DNA of 64,000 nt from Bryoerythrophyllum caledonicum (taxonomy: Eukaryota; Streptophyta; Bryopsida; Pottiales; Pottiaceae). This document shows, in pieces, positions 11,465-23,300 of this stretch. Below the pieces are notes generated by a model. It searched no databases. It saw only the letters and a list, made by a program, of their open reading frames with translations, and had not been told where the DNA came from. Location of the stretch: positions 15,178,593 through 15,242,592 of the forward strand of contig OZ020516.1 of assembly GCA_963971425.1 (NCBI GenBank), in the 5' to 3' direction. The position numbers and the translations under genes are program-made. Within the stretch, counting starts at the first letter, position 1. The number at the start of each line of letters is the position of its first letter.

Positions 11465-12125
11465 CTAAATGTTAGCGCTTAACAAAATTTGACTTGCCTT
11501 AGGTATCATGTCAAGCACAACATTGTTGATTCTTGCCATGTCTTTGTTGAGTGGCACTAGGATAGCGCGGTTGCTGTAAAATTTTAGATGACCGCCATGG
11601 CAAGTCACAATTTTGGGGTGAATCGCATCGATTATGCCTTTCATAGTCTGGTGAGGTAATATCATGTTTGGTGGTCAACAGACACAACCTTTTTGAATAA
11701 TATTCAGCTTGCCATCTCCAAGCTCCAAAAGCAAATTTGGAAACATCTGATTCTCCAAGTCACATTCTCCAAAGGTTGCAGATGTTACAGCGGCACGCAA
11801 CATCTTGACATAAGGTGCACATTTCAACGTCGCCCCACAAGTAAGACTCCTTGATTGATGCTGCGAGAATGTCTGGTTGTAAATCCTTTGGAACAACATG
11901 CAAGACTTGTTTGAAATTGCTGCACATCACAAAAGTAATTTCTCCAAAGGGCAAACTTTGCATAGTTATGTTGTGGAGTCTACGGTCGACAACTCCAAAA
12001 GCAAGTTTATTGACCATTTGCGCCTTGTCCTAGAGAATGAACTTTGTATGCCGTACAAGTTCCGCCAAGTAACTTTGTTTGCAAATGTTGTACAGTGGCC
12101 TCCAATATGTCTAGCAACCCCATAA
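11465..12125 (-). pseudogene. Decayed Helitron PIF1-like helicase fragment
   Basis: Read on the minus strand in several frames, the fragment gives the ordered motifs of Helitron PIF1-type helicases. First comes a Walker-B-like D(K)A(Q)MVNKLAFGVVDRRL (usually DEAP). Next is LPFGEITFVMCSNFKQVLHVVPK (the motif III region with F-x-Q-x-L-x-V-x-P), then DILAASIKESYLWGDVEMCTL. A separate frame gives FPNLLLELGDGKL, and the last gives FYSNRAILVPLNKDMARINNVVLDMI (the R-A-I-L-x-P-x-N helicase motif). The Walker A motif and the Rep/HUH domain are not present. Frame changes and missing segments make it non-functional. It marks a past Helitron insertion; I could not locate its 5'-TC and CTRR-3' ends. Confidence 0.8.
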
Positions 12126-12452
12126 TGAAGTCTTTTGAACTTTTTGTTTTTGATTTTGTTTTAGAAGTATTCTATCAAGATTATTCTATAAAATCTATAG
12201 CTTTATGGATTCTTATCCAACATGAGAAATCTCAATGTCCAAAACTAAGAAGTCTATTTCTGGTGAATTGCTTTATTTGTTTTTCATGGATTTACATATA
12301 ATTTAATTGAAAAATAAATGTGATGTTTTTCTTGAATTTGATTCATAGGTTGAAGCATTGGTCCATATTATGCCCGAAAATGACGGCAATAATCACGGAA
12401 GGACAATTTAGTTTGAATCGAGATAAAGTATTAGAACTAATTTAGTACAACA

Positions 12453-12569
12453 GTTTAGCTCAACTCGAGCTAAACTATTGTACCGTTTTAAGTACGACGG
12501 TTTAGCTCAACTCGAGCTAATCTGTCATACCGTTTTAAGTACAACACTTTAGCTTGGGTCGAGCTAAAT
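12453..12569. repeat. Three ~50-bp repeats each carrying a GAGCTAAA palindrome
   Basis: At 12,453-12,475 GTTTAGCTC is followed by AACTC and then by its exact inverse GAGCTAAAC (9+5+9). Nearly the same palindrome occurs at 12,500-12,522 and a weaker one at 12,547-12,569. The spacers CCGTTTTAAGTAC are also repeated. More dispersed copies occur at 16.0-16.4 kb and 21.5 kb. Confidence 0.85.
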
Positions 12570-12862
12570 TGTCATTGTCAACGATGTGATAATTTAATAT
12601 TTGCATTAGTAGCGTAGACATGAAATTGTATTCTTGTCATATAATACCACTTGAGTTTACCTCGAGTCGAGCTAAATTTGCCTGTTCAACAATGTCAATT
12701 CAGTTAAATTTCTCAAGTCTTCTTTCTCAGGCGCCAGACTTTACCTCGATTCGAGCTTATATTACCCACTTCATCTGCTTCTGCATTGATTTCCATTCCT
12801 ACAGGATATTCACCCATACTGATTAGAAGTATAATCTAATATTTTTCTTATTGGAATGCAAG

Positions 12863-15641
12863 ATGTCTTCCTCGGAGGATGACAAGGTTCATGTTGACGC
12901 TCCCGTGAACCCAGACCTTCTTGAGTTTGATGTTATTCCTCGCCGTTTTTGGGTTGGGATGACTGTTTCGCTTCACAATGGTTCCAGTGTTCGCGTTACG
13001 GAGGGGTTGGTTCGCAATGTCCGATCCTGTGCAATTCTACGTTCTTCTGGTCCTCTTGGCAATTCAAATGTTGTAGTACAAGTGTCTAGTATTTTTGTTG
13101 AGGAAGAAACTCCTGATGAATGGAGGTACTCGTTTAAGTCCTGGCCAATTCAACAAGTCTTTTTAAACGATGTGAGTCTCTTCCATCATTGCCTTAAGAC
13201 GTTTACAATGTCTGGTTGGCTGAGCGTAACAAACCTCTAGGTGGGAGCACCTGTTTGTACGACAATTCCTCAAGGAATACACGTCCAACAGTGTCTAGGA
13301 ATGCTCAATTCCTCAGGACCCCTTATTCCATTAACGCAGTTGCAAGCAATAGTTGTTGCATTCAAAATTGTGTTCAACACTACCCTAGAGATAAAATAAA
13401 AGTGCTCCGGACGCGTTTGTACAATGAGACCATCATGCACTTTTGAAATCATATCAAACTTGCCGTTCACAGACAATTTCATAGAAACGCTGTGGGTAGG
13501 AAGGTTGTGATTCTAGACGGTGTGGACGTCTGTGCCCATGCCTGGATGAAAATTATGGGTGTAAGTTTGAGTACTTTCTATCGAAATGCGAAGGACGCTA
13601 CCGCTAGTCATGCGGCTCAACACCACATGAATAGTGGTTTGCGTAAGCCTAGAGGTCATACGGTTGTGGCTACTACCGCTCTTGGAGCCATTCTCAATAG
13701 ACTTGCGGACCACATGCCTCACAAGTCTCGTGTTCTCCCATCTAGCAAGAAGGCTATGGCAAAGGTCCTCCTTGCAAGTTTTAAGTGCAAGGATCAGATA
13801 CCACTTCTTGATGATCACCTCGCTGATTATGGATTGCCACCAATCTCAACCTCAAACTTGAGTAAGATTCGGCAAGTGAGCTTCCTTGAGTACTATGCCA
13901 AGAAAGGTGGAGACAACTTTGCCCGTTGTTCTACGCGTGACAAATACTAGGATCCGAAGAAGCTTACTCAACCTGGAACACAAGCATCACTACTATGGCA
14001 AAAAAGATGCAGGTTCACATCGATTTTGCTTTCACACATCGGGACTTGTACTACATGAACCGATTTCGATCAAAGTCATCGCCCCAGGAGGTTCTAACCA
14101 TCATGCATGATAAGATGGATCACTCAAAGACTGCCTCCCCAGTTTTTTCACATAAAACAAAGCACTTAGATGGGCTTTTGAAGTTGCCTCTTGCAGTCAC
14201 AGGCATGCTTGCCCATGGTCATGTGGACCAGCGTTATGCCCATTACGGCCTTGATTCATACTCCCATGATGCCAATAACACAATCGGGTCGTTCGCAAAA
14301 CTATTGGGTGACCTGGAGGCACCTCCGAAATCATCATCCCGACAACTTTTTCCAGAATCTAGTTCTCATCCATTGTATGCGGCGGTATTACGGGGTGCAG
14401 AGATGTGTTTGGATCCATTAGGGCACATTCTAGATATCCAAGTTCCAGGGAGGCCTTTGCCTTAAATATTGAACGTGCAAATGGACAATGCTGTTGGTGA
14501 TAACAAAAATAGATTTGTTTTCTGTTTTTGGTCTCTCCTTATTGCAAAACGCATTTTCCGCGAGGGATATGTTAATTTCGTGCTAGTTGGTCACACACAT
14601 GATAATATAGATGTATTATTTGGACGTTAGAGTATAACATTGAGGAAGGAAAGTTTTCCAACCATTCCTTTGCTGATGAGGTCGTTCATGAAAAATGAAA
14701 GTGTTCCCCCAATCCCGCATCTTATCCAAGAGGTTCTTGACTTTAAGAAGTTCATTTGGGATATGATTGCGGACGGTGATGAAGCTTTGCAGCGTCATAC
14801 GAAGGCTCATCAGTTCAAGTTTTATGTGGACTCAAGTGATTGTCCGGTAATGAAGTATAAAATCCTTTGTCATGATGAGGATTGGCTTCCTAAAGGAGGA
14901 GAAGGTAGTGGCATCAAATTGTGAAAGGATGATTCTAAAGGAAGAACTTTATGGCCTTGCGAAGAACTTGATGCATTGGAGCCTTCTATAATGTGGCATC
15001 TCCTTGAGGTGGTGAAGGGACTTTCAGGATTCATCGATCACTAGGAGCAATCATCGCGGGAGTCTGGTGAAGCCAGATCACGTTTTGAGCCACTATCGTA
15101 GTATTGGTGCGACATTAGAGATGCTCTGGCTCTTCCAATGGATACACTCATATCATTGGAAGACGGCTTTTGGCCAACGATGCGAATTGCCCATGCCGTT
15201 GAAGATGAGTTCTTAGCGGAGGGTGAGGTACACGAGGAGTACGGTGAAGATGAGCATTTTGTTGGCTAGAGGCGCGATCGTCCACCTCCTTCTTTTAGAG
15301 TTGGTCGTGATATTTTTGCTGACTATTTTGTTGCATTGCGGCCTTGTGATGGAGACGAGCATCTATTTTGGATTGCATAAGCAATTTCAAATCCTAACTC
15401 TAACCCGGATATGCCAAACACCGTCCGTATCCAATTCTTCCGCCCTATATCGCGCGATCGGGATGTTCTAAAGTTCTATAAAGATTGGGATACAGATTGC
15501 AACCTTTGCTCGACAGTCGAAAAGGGGATAGCCATAACGTGGGATAGTACCGATTCTATCTTGAGAGCATGGAAACCTAGGTCTTCAAAGAGGAATGGAG
15601 ATCATGTACAAGATTCAACTACAAAAATTCCGAGGGGGTAA
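12863..15641 (+). pseudogene. Decayed DUF7869-type transposon protein gene
   Basis: A long plus-strand coding relic starts near ATG 12,863. The C-terminal part carries VQMDNAVGDNKNRFVFCF, then VNFVLVGHTHDNIDVLFGR, then LRKESFPTIPLLMRSF. These are the conserved D-N-x5-N-K-N and G-H-T-H-D-x-I-D blocks of the DUF7869 proteins, which abound in moss, fern and lycophyte genomes and are thought to derive from transposons. From 13,995 to 15,641 a single frame is kept, broken only by stops, for example TAA at 14,463, TAG where GRW is expected at 14,628, and TGA at 14,922. Frame changes separate the N-terminal part (12,863-13,240) and the middle part (13,492-13,950, ending NFARCSTRDKY). Family assignment is from memory of motif patterns. 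Confidence 0.7.
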
Positions 15642-17500
15642 GTAGTGATTATCAAGGCCTCCTTGGAAGCACTTGCTGCATCCGAATCATAGTACACTTA
15701 GATAAATGAACTTTCCATTTCCTAGGTCTTGGATTCTGATGGGTGATACTTCATGTAGTATGTTAAATCCATTGATGCTGAGATTATAGATATTTGTATT
15801 TGAATACACTCTGTATGACTATATCTGATGCCAATGATTGCTATGAAGTATTGACTAGTTCAACTTCTAGCTGATTTGAGCTAAATTTTGGGCATATTAT
15901 TCTCTCTATTATTTTTGCGTATCAGTGATTATTGGCAGTATGTTTCTGTTCCCTTTTTTATATAACAATGAGGTAAATTGCCTCTAATCTTGAAACCAAT
16001 AACTCCAGTAATTGCCTTCATGGTTTATGATAGAAAGTAAATGCTCGTGCACACTTTAGCTCTAGTGGAGCTAAAATGTGAGCAAATTTTCTTTTTTAGT
16101 TCATTGCAGTTACTAATGGTGCGCACTTTAGGTCCAGTGGAGCTACAGTGTGTGGAATTATTTTTTCAGCTCATTGCACCTAGTGATGGGTACACTTTAG
16201 CTCGAAGAGAGCTATTGTGTGTGCGACTTTTTTTCCACTTCTCAACACCATCATTTGAAACTCGTCAATTATTTTTTTAGCCATGTATTCCACAAGGAAA
16301 ACTGAAATTCTTGTAAATTTAAATACGGTTTCAGAATATGTTTAGCTAATTTTCTTACAACTGTTTAGCTCACTTTTAGCTAAACTTTGAGCATGGTGTT
16401 AATCCGGGTTAGTAGCTTGGAGAGAATTTTGTAACTTCTAAGGCTTCAGTTTAAATATTAAGCTATTCATATTCAATGAACACATGTGGTATAAAAGAAG
16501 TGTTGACTAATATGTTCTTCTTTTGAGTATTGTAGTTAGATTTGTAATGTAATGTTATCCATAGTACTTATTTTTCTAGGAATTTTTGTGGAGAACACAC
16601 CTCTCAATTTAATGGAAACTCATATCCCTCCATAGTGTAGAGTTTAGATGTGCACTTTAGCTCTTATGTCCAACATGTGTTAATTTGGGAGTCGCTAAAT
16701 CTCCCAATATAACAAATATGGTGTTGCGGTCCTTTTCCTACGCCCATTGAATTTGCAAAAAGCCTTTATCCATCTATTGTTTTCATCTATCTCATTAGCC
16801 AAAAGTCACAATTGAGATGCCAAGTCAAGGACTGTGGGATCAGCCTAGACCTTGATATTGAGGAGCTAAATTTCCTAAAACCTGTCCGGACAGTGAATCC
16901 CCAACCTAAGCCTTGGAACAATGTCACTTCCGATTAATGAGAGAAATACAAAACTTCATTAAACCTCTCAGGACTACAAAAACCTAAAACCCCACAACTA
17001 CTTCAATGCACCACCTCTCTTAACCTCACAACCTCACGACAACCTCCTCACAACTTCACCCACACCTCTCACAATCCTCCGCCGTCGCTGCTCACAACCT
17101 GACCCACACCTCTCACAACCTCACAACCTCAAAACCCTAGAGCCGCTCACAACATGTCCGGTAGCTGCCGGTGATCGGAAATCCTAGGCCACCGCGGCGA
17201 GGTGTCGACGTAGCGGGGATGACATGGCGAGGGGGACATGGTGGCAAGATGGAGATGGGTCGTGGGCAGGGTGGGCAGCATTGGGCGCCGAGCCAACCGC
17301 TCTCCCAAGCCTCACCTCTCGACCCACTGTCAACGGGGATTGTTGACGGGATCCATTAATTTATCTTGTTTCTACTTTCTACCTTATTACTAAAATCCAC
17401 GTCAGCAGAAACGTGACTATTCATGTCAAACAATGAAAGACATGACACATAGAAACAAGTTCATTGTCTCTATCCATGTCATATTTGAAATCTGCACGCC
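15642..17500. other. No gene seen; palindromic repeats and CT-rich tract
   Basis: The region holds the palindrome cluster at 16,051-16,392 and, at 16,695-16,725, a diverged copy of the MITE end CTCCCAATATAAtGAATATGGTGTT. A CTCACAACCT-rich low-complexity tract lies at 17,020-17,160. I find no convincing coding sequence. Confidence 0.4.
16051..16392. repeat. Cluster of dispersed TTTAGCTC...GAGCTAAA palindromes
   Basis: Palindromes occur at 16,051-16,080 (CACTTTAGCTC-TAGTG-GAGCTAAAaTGTG), 16,124-16,152 (CACTTTAGGTC-CAGTG-GAGCTACAGTGTG), 16,190-16,222 (CACTTTAGCTC-GAAGA-GAGCTATTGTGTG) and 16,363-16,385 (GTTTAGCTC...TAGCTAAAC). Arms are 9-13 bp with about 5-bp loops. The spacing is 70-170 bp. Confidence 0.8.
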
Positions 17501-17514
17501 ATTTCATCAAAACA

Positions 17515-17640
17515 TAATAAAGCACCACGGCCTTGGTGTAGTGGTTTGGGTCATGGCACACCCGTGAGGTGGTTGTGAGTTCAAGTCCTATTGCCGGCGT
17601 GGTGCCTACCACCATAGTCCACCCAATTTTGGTGGGGGGT
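17515..17640 (+). mobile_element. tRNA-derived SINE head
   Basis: GGTGTAGTGGTTTGGG (about 17,535-17,550) resembles a tRNA/SINE A box, and GAGTTCAAGTCC (about 17,577-17,588) resembles a B box, with the usual spacing of about 30 bp between them. No complete tRNA acceptor stem can be folded by eye, so a SINE head is likelier than a tRNA gene. The 3' boundary was not found. Confidence 0.45.
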
Positions 17641-20344
17641 CCCAAGGCCTCGTTGTATGGGGACCCACAAAGCCCTTGGGGGAGATGACATGTGGGTTGT
17701 CTCTAAGGCAAATAGTGTAGGGAAGCACATAGTGTAGAAAAGTGTTTATCCTCGAGAGGAGGGAGTAGTTCTATTACACTAGCCTACATTGTCCCGTGGC
17801 CATTTGCTTAATGAAGAGAATAAACAAACACTATATTCACTATATTCACTATATTCATCCTGCCGAACTTCATTCTCTTGTTCATCAGTGCACTGCAGCC
17901 TCGTATCGGTGATCCGGCTCACTTAAGCCACTTGCGCCATCAATTGCAAGCTGCGGATTTCAGTACATCAAAGAAAATGAAGGCGGATTGTGGCGGAGAC
18001 TCGGAGAAGTGCTGAAGTTTTAGTCGGTGAAGTTTTAGTTCAGTGCTTTGCAGGTAGTTTTGTTCATGAAAGCTTGCCGAGATAACATCGACGCCCTGAC
18101 GAGAAGCATATGAGCCCAGGAGAAGAAAGAGTTTGGGAGAATTTGGATACAATATTTGGGAAGAAGATCTTCAAATGCAGATCTGATCACACATCAGCAC
18201 GACATGATAGGTTTAAATTCACGATGAAGTGAATATGCAGGAGGAAGGAATTTGGTGATGTCGTGATGGCAGAGCCTGGTACTTATCTTTCGAGTTGTGC
18301 AGCTGAAAGGTTGAATTAGATTTGTGACATCTGAAGTACATGTTCGACTTTAGCTTCCCATTGTTGAAGAAGTGGTAAATAGTATCCATAGATGTCATCG
18401 GAGGTCTGAAGTAATATTGAAAGTTTTTACAAGTTTTCCTAAACCTTTATTTTTTTTTCTTGCGGCCCTGGAGGCACCTGCTGTGGCCGTTGCACATATA
18501 CAATGTGGAGGATTTTGTGAATGGCAAGGTAGTGGTGATCCATAATCCCAGACACGCAAGTACTTGGAGGCAGACATAAATTTTTTTTTGTAAACAAGCG
18601 GCAAATTTGATTAGGCTCAGAAACATGATGTTATGACCTCGTCCATAGCAGACTTTTGGACGTAGTTCATTGTTGTACTTATATGGCTGTCATTGTATAG
18701 CTGGAAGAACTTGTAAACTGGGCGCCGAATGAAAAAACGAGGAATTTGGATTGTAGAAGGGTTCGCTGTAGAAGTGTATGTATAGTTCAGAATCTGCACA
18801 TGGAACTTTGCACGAATGCATAGCTACCTCCAAGGAACGTCTACATGAGGATTACATAGCTATGGAAACAACTTGGGCGAACCCATAGGTTTTGTAAGTC
18901 CTTTTTTGGAAGCTGAGAAGTTGAACGAAGACAAGATTGACCAGAATGGGTAATGAGATTTGGATATCCATGTGCCAAGTGTCTTGATCATACTGGATGG
19001 GATGCCATAACAATAACCATAATTTACTGCAATAAGAGTAAATAAACTATTGCATGGTGATTTTCTTAAAAGTGATAAAACAAAGCCCAAGGAATATATG
19101 GAGCATATTCTTGGGTCGAAGGGATACTAATCCTGGCGAAACAAACCCAAAATATATACATGCCTAAAATAAACCACATGAGAGTACCCTACGCATTGTT
19201 CAGGTTTGTACATAATTAATTCAAAATGTAGAGTGTCCAAATTCTTTGGAAAATATAAATTTTTTGTCTAAGGTGATACCCATGTAATGCCAAGGTATAC
19301 CCTTGTAATATCTAGGATATACTCATATAATACCTAGGTGATATACCTTGTGTCTAAATTACTAAGTTGAAGAAAAAAATTGGTTAGTATAGGGGATGTT
19401 CAAACGAGACCGATGTGTATGGTACTTCAAGGAATTGAGAAAAAATAGTAAATTAAAATGGAGGATTTCACTTTTACAGCCATCTATGTTACTATACCTA
19501 CAAACATGAGTCACATTAAAATACGAAAGAAGTTGTTGGAAAATACTACGGTAACAATCTTGGTGATTAACAAATCCTGAAATCAACACCTATCACTTCC
19601 ATTTCATTATTACCCACTCAACTCCAAATGGAGGTTTGCTGTTAGTTAGGACCCCTTACTTTTGGTCGGCCCTTGTGGGGGTTCTCTATTGGCAGCCATC
19701 GGCTAAACATGACATTACACTTTGAAAATTCATAACTGATTCACATTTCATATAAATTCACGTAAGTTGAGATTGTGATTTTATTGGCTATCTCTAAAAA
19801 ATAAATGTATTATGATTTGTTCTCACCATATGTTATGCACATTGCTTAACTTGTTTGTTATGGAGGATTTACCTTATTGTGCTTGAGACTTGTAGTATTT
19901 TCCAATATTTGCATTTGTGTCTAACACGGCAGGTTATAATTCAATTATCTTGTACTTGATTATGGATCACAACACTAGCAAAGCTTTGGTGGATGATATG
20001 AAAACAAGAATGGGTACTCCATAAACAATAATAGGAATCTGCAAAAATTTACTTCAGTAATTCATTAAAAAATCATAACAAGTCACTTTTTAAGTTGAAA
20101 AATAAACTTGAGGTTCTCACTCAAGTTCCTTGAACTGTCAATATTTTATTTTCTAAAGATCATTATTACCAGTATGTTGCATGGCTTAACCACATAAGGA
20201 AGAATGAGGTGTGTGGTTTCTCCTCTCACTCTCATTTTCCTGCACCTTTATGGGTTGAACTAATGAGAGTAGTGTCCATGACCTTCCCTTACCACATTTG
20301 TTTGGGATTTTCATATCCAGAGCTTCAACATGGAACCTGATAAA
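17641..20344. other. Intergenic stretch downstream of kinesin-9; no gene seen
   Basis: The stretch contains a short CACTATATT triplication near 17,830-17,860 and one copy of a GGTGATACC-type repeat at 19,255-19,345. Short open frames show no recognisable domain or consistent splice structure. Confidence 0.4.
19255..19345. repeat. Dispersed GGTGATACCCATGTAATGCC repeat, copy 1
   Basis: ATAAATTTTTTGTCTAAGGTGATACC... is matched at 49,970-50,085 in the same orientation and at about 60,500-60,595 in reverse. Each copy consists of tandem ~20-bp phrases of the form (G)GTGATAYCCATRTAATG. Confidence 0.65.
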
Positions 20345-23300
20345 TTACGACGAGGCCTTTTTGAGGATGCCAGCGCGAGCTTTGTAGAAGGCAATAATGT
20401 CCGCATCTGCAGCAGCATTGCCTGTACAAGGAATGTGCTGAAGGCCTGCAGTGTTGTTGTTGACAGTCTCTAACAAGGGTTGCTTGGACGTCCTACAGTC
20501 AACCGGGCTCTTGCCATAACCTGAAATAATTTACATTCCCAAATCAAATCCAACTTGATAAACATTCACACTTTCTGTATAGCCACCTCACACTTCAGAA
20601 CTTAAGCTAAAAATATATATGTTTTTTTTAACTTCTTCAAATAATAATAGAACCTTCCTATGTGTATCTATCAATAATGTATTTAAAAATATGGGGCACA
20701 CTTCCAATTTAGCCCCTCTTTGGAGGTTTTTAGTGATTCATTATGAGATTTGATGAATTATGGAAATGTTTCCTAAGCATTTAATAAAAGGCCTAGTACG
20801 TATTGTGATTTTCACACAGCAATTTGTGCTCTGTATTTTTTACCAATCTTGTAGTCAATTCTCTACTCATGTGATAGATCAAACATGCCCCCAATGAAGC
20901 ATATTGTTAGAAAATACAATTTGTATTGTGAAAGCTTAAAATGTAAATTGGGATGTACTTAGAATTTGTATTGAGAAAGATAAGCACAAATTTAATGAAC
21001 ATAGCCTTATGAGCCAGGGAATTGACCTGAGGTTGATGGGAAACTGTTTCGATCCTTTGAGGAAGGGGAAGCCATTATATGCAAAGCATGTTTTCCATGC
21101 TCATCGGGGCCATGACGAAACCTGGAAAGTGGGCTATGCAGATCTTCCCACGAACTCAAGCTGCTGCTTTCACATGAAGATGGGGACTGCCTTGCCCTGA
21201 TTCTGTGGCTTGCCTGATGTTGTGCCATGACGGGGGCCGTGATTTTCAGTCTAGGAATGCTTGGAGTAATTTTCACCAGGTTCTCTGTCTGGACTGGGGA
21301 TGTTGCTGTTATCGCACTCCAATGCACCTCAAAATTGGCCTACACCAAATCTCAATTTCAATTATCAGCGAAATTATGTTACATAGGAATAAAATTGAAT
21401 TCTATGTTTTGAAAGCTAATTAAAAGAAGATCACTTCAATCTTCTAGAGATAAGGTATGTAAATAACACCATATTCATTATATTGGGAGATTTCCAGGAC
21501 ATTGGAAGGTATGAATGGTTTTCCCAATAGAAATTGTTTGTGCACATTCAGCTCGACTCGAGCTGAATATGTACCCATATTGTACATATAGGACAAATTT
21601 CATTGTGAAAATTCACTAAACATTTGCATGTTTAGGTCGACTTAAGCTTCATATGATATTTTGGGAGGCTCCCAATCTCCCAATATAATGAATATGGTGT
21701 TAAATGTGTAGTGTGTATCAAAAGCATCCTATGTTACAGAATCAAATTCCTTTGATTTTTATATGTTTATAGATCTGAGTCCAATCCTTTTTTACAAGTT
21801 TCTAGTGATATTTGGGGTTTATTGAGTTAGTATGACAATGGACATTTGATAGGGGTTAATCCACCTAAGTTGTAGGAAGAGTTTTGAATTTTTTTTCAAT
21901 AAATTTAACCATATTATAATTGGCTTTATAAATTATATTTAAGGGACCACTACATTGTTCTCAAAATATAGTGTGGACCGGAGTATTGAGATTCTACAAT
22001 AATTGGAAATTTACATGCGATAGTTGATTAGCACACACTTGCTTGGAAATGAATGCTCAATGAGAACTTGACATGCATGTGCTTAATGTAGATTAGTGTA
22101 GGTGATCCACATCAATAATGAATCCGCACTATTCACATAGTGATGGTGTAGTATGAACGCGGTTATTTCTCACTCTAAATTCAACACTTGTGCACTATGT
22201 TTTTGAAGACTTTTTCAAACTGTTGAATGTAGAGTGTTCATTTGTACCAGGGAACAATTCTTGTCATGGAATACTTTACATTGAGTATTGTCTAAGTATG
22301 CATGTTCATGTTCAAAGAAACTCAGGCAGGATATGGCTATGGCATGCTCAGTTCTTCTCATGAAGTTGGAGGTTCATTTGTAATCTCTTTCCAATGGTTG
22401 TATGGAAGATTAAGCGTGCTCAAAGAGCTAGACGTACCTGAAGTTGGGCTTGGTTTTGTTCAAGCAATTTGTGAAGTCGTTCAATCTCTTTCTTTCTGTC
22501 TCTTAATTGCGCAAATCCCTCCTTGTAGACCCACTGCACATGCACCCATTTCACAAGTCCAATCAGCAATGATTACATGGAAAAATACACTCTAAATTTG
22601 ACATTTTTTTTAGTGAAATGTAAAAAAGAAAAAAAGAAAGAAAAAAAAAGGTAATTTAAAAAAAATTCAAAACTGGCATGTATCGTAAAAGTGTCAGATT
22701 TAGAGTGTCAAACACAGCCTCATTTTGTACTAGTGATATCATATATGAACTTGACCTAGATGCATGGCTTTGCAAAGCAATGGAAAATATGTTGCACCAA
22801 ACTACACCTTCTCAGCATCCATGGAGCAAAGAAGGCCATCTTCTTCTTGATCGTGCTCAAGCAAGGACTCATCCGAGACACCGGAAACAAGGTAATCTCG
22901 TGCACGCTCCACACGGTGCTTCTCAATCCTCTCTTTCAATATGTTGATGCACTGTTGCATATCAAAGATAATCAGTATCATAGATTGTCAGCTGCAGATA
23001 ATACTTTGATTATCATAAAGACATTGACCTAAAAATCGATTGTTATCCTTGGAGTGCATGCCGCCAATAATAAGCATAATTTCAATGTGGCCATTGTGTC
23101 AAGAAATCATCATACATGAGGAGAGGGATTAGAACTATATGTACATGCTAGAGAGCATTGGTTTTTTTTTTTTTTGCAAGTCTCCTGTTTGACTCACTGA
23201 TTGAACTCGACATGTATGGTCAGTATCAATTTTAACCTTTTTTTCCCCATCAAATACCATACCAAACTTAAGATTAAAGTGACTTGCATTGAATTTGTGT

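Noticed and set aside
17171..17359. Gly-rich 62-codon frame
   Set aside because: Short, isolated and in a G/C-rich patch, with no homologous motif or splice context.
17515..17600. Functional tRNA gene
   Set aside because: Box-like motifs are present but no acceptor stem or anticodon arm can be formed by eye.
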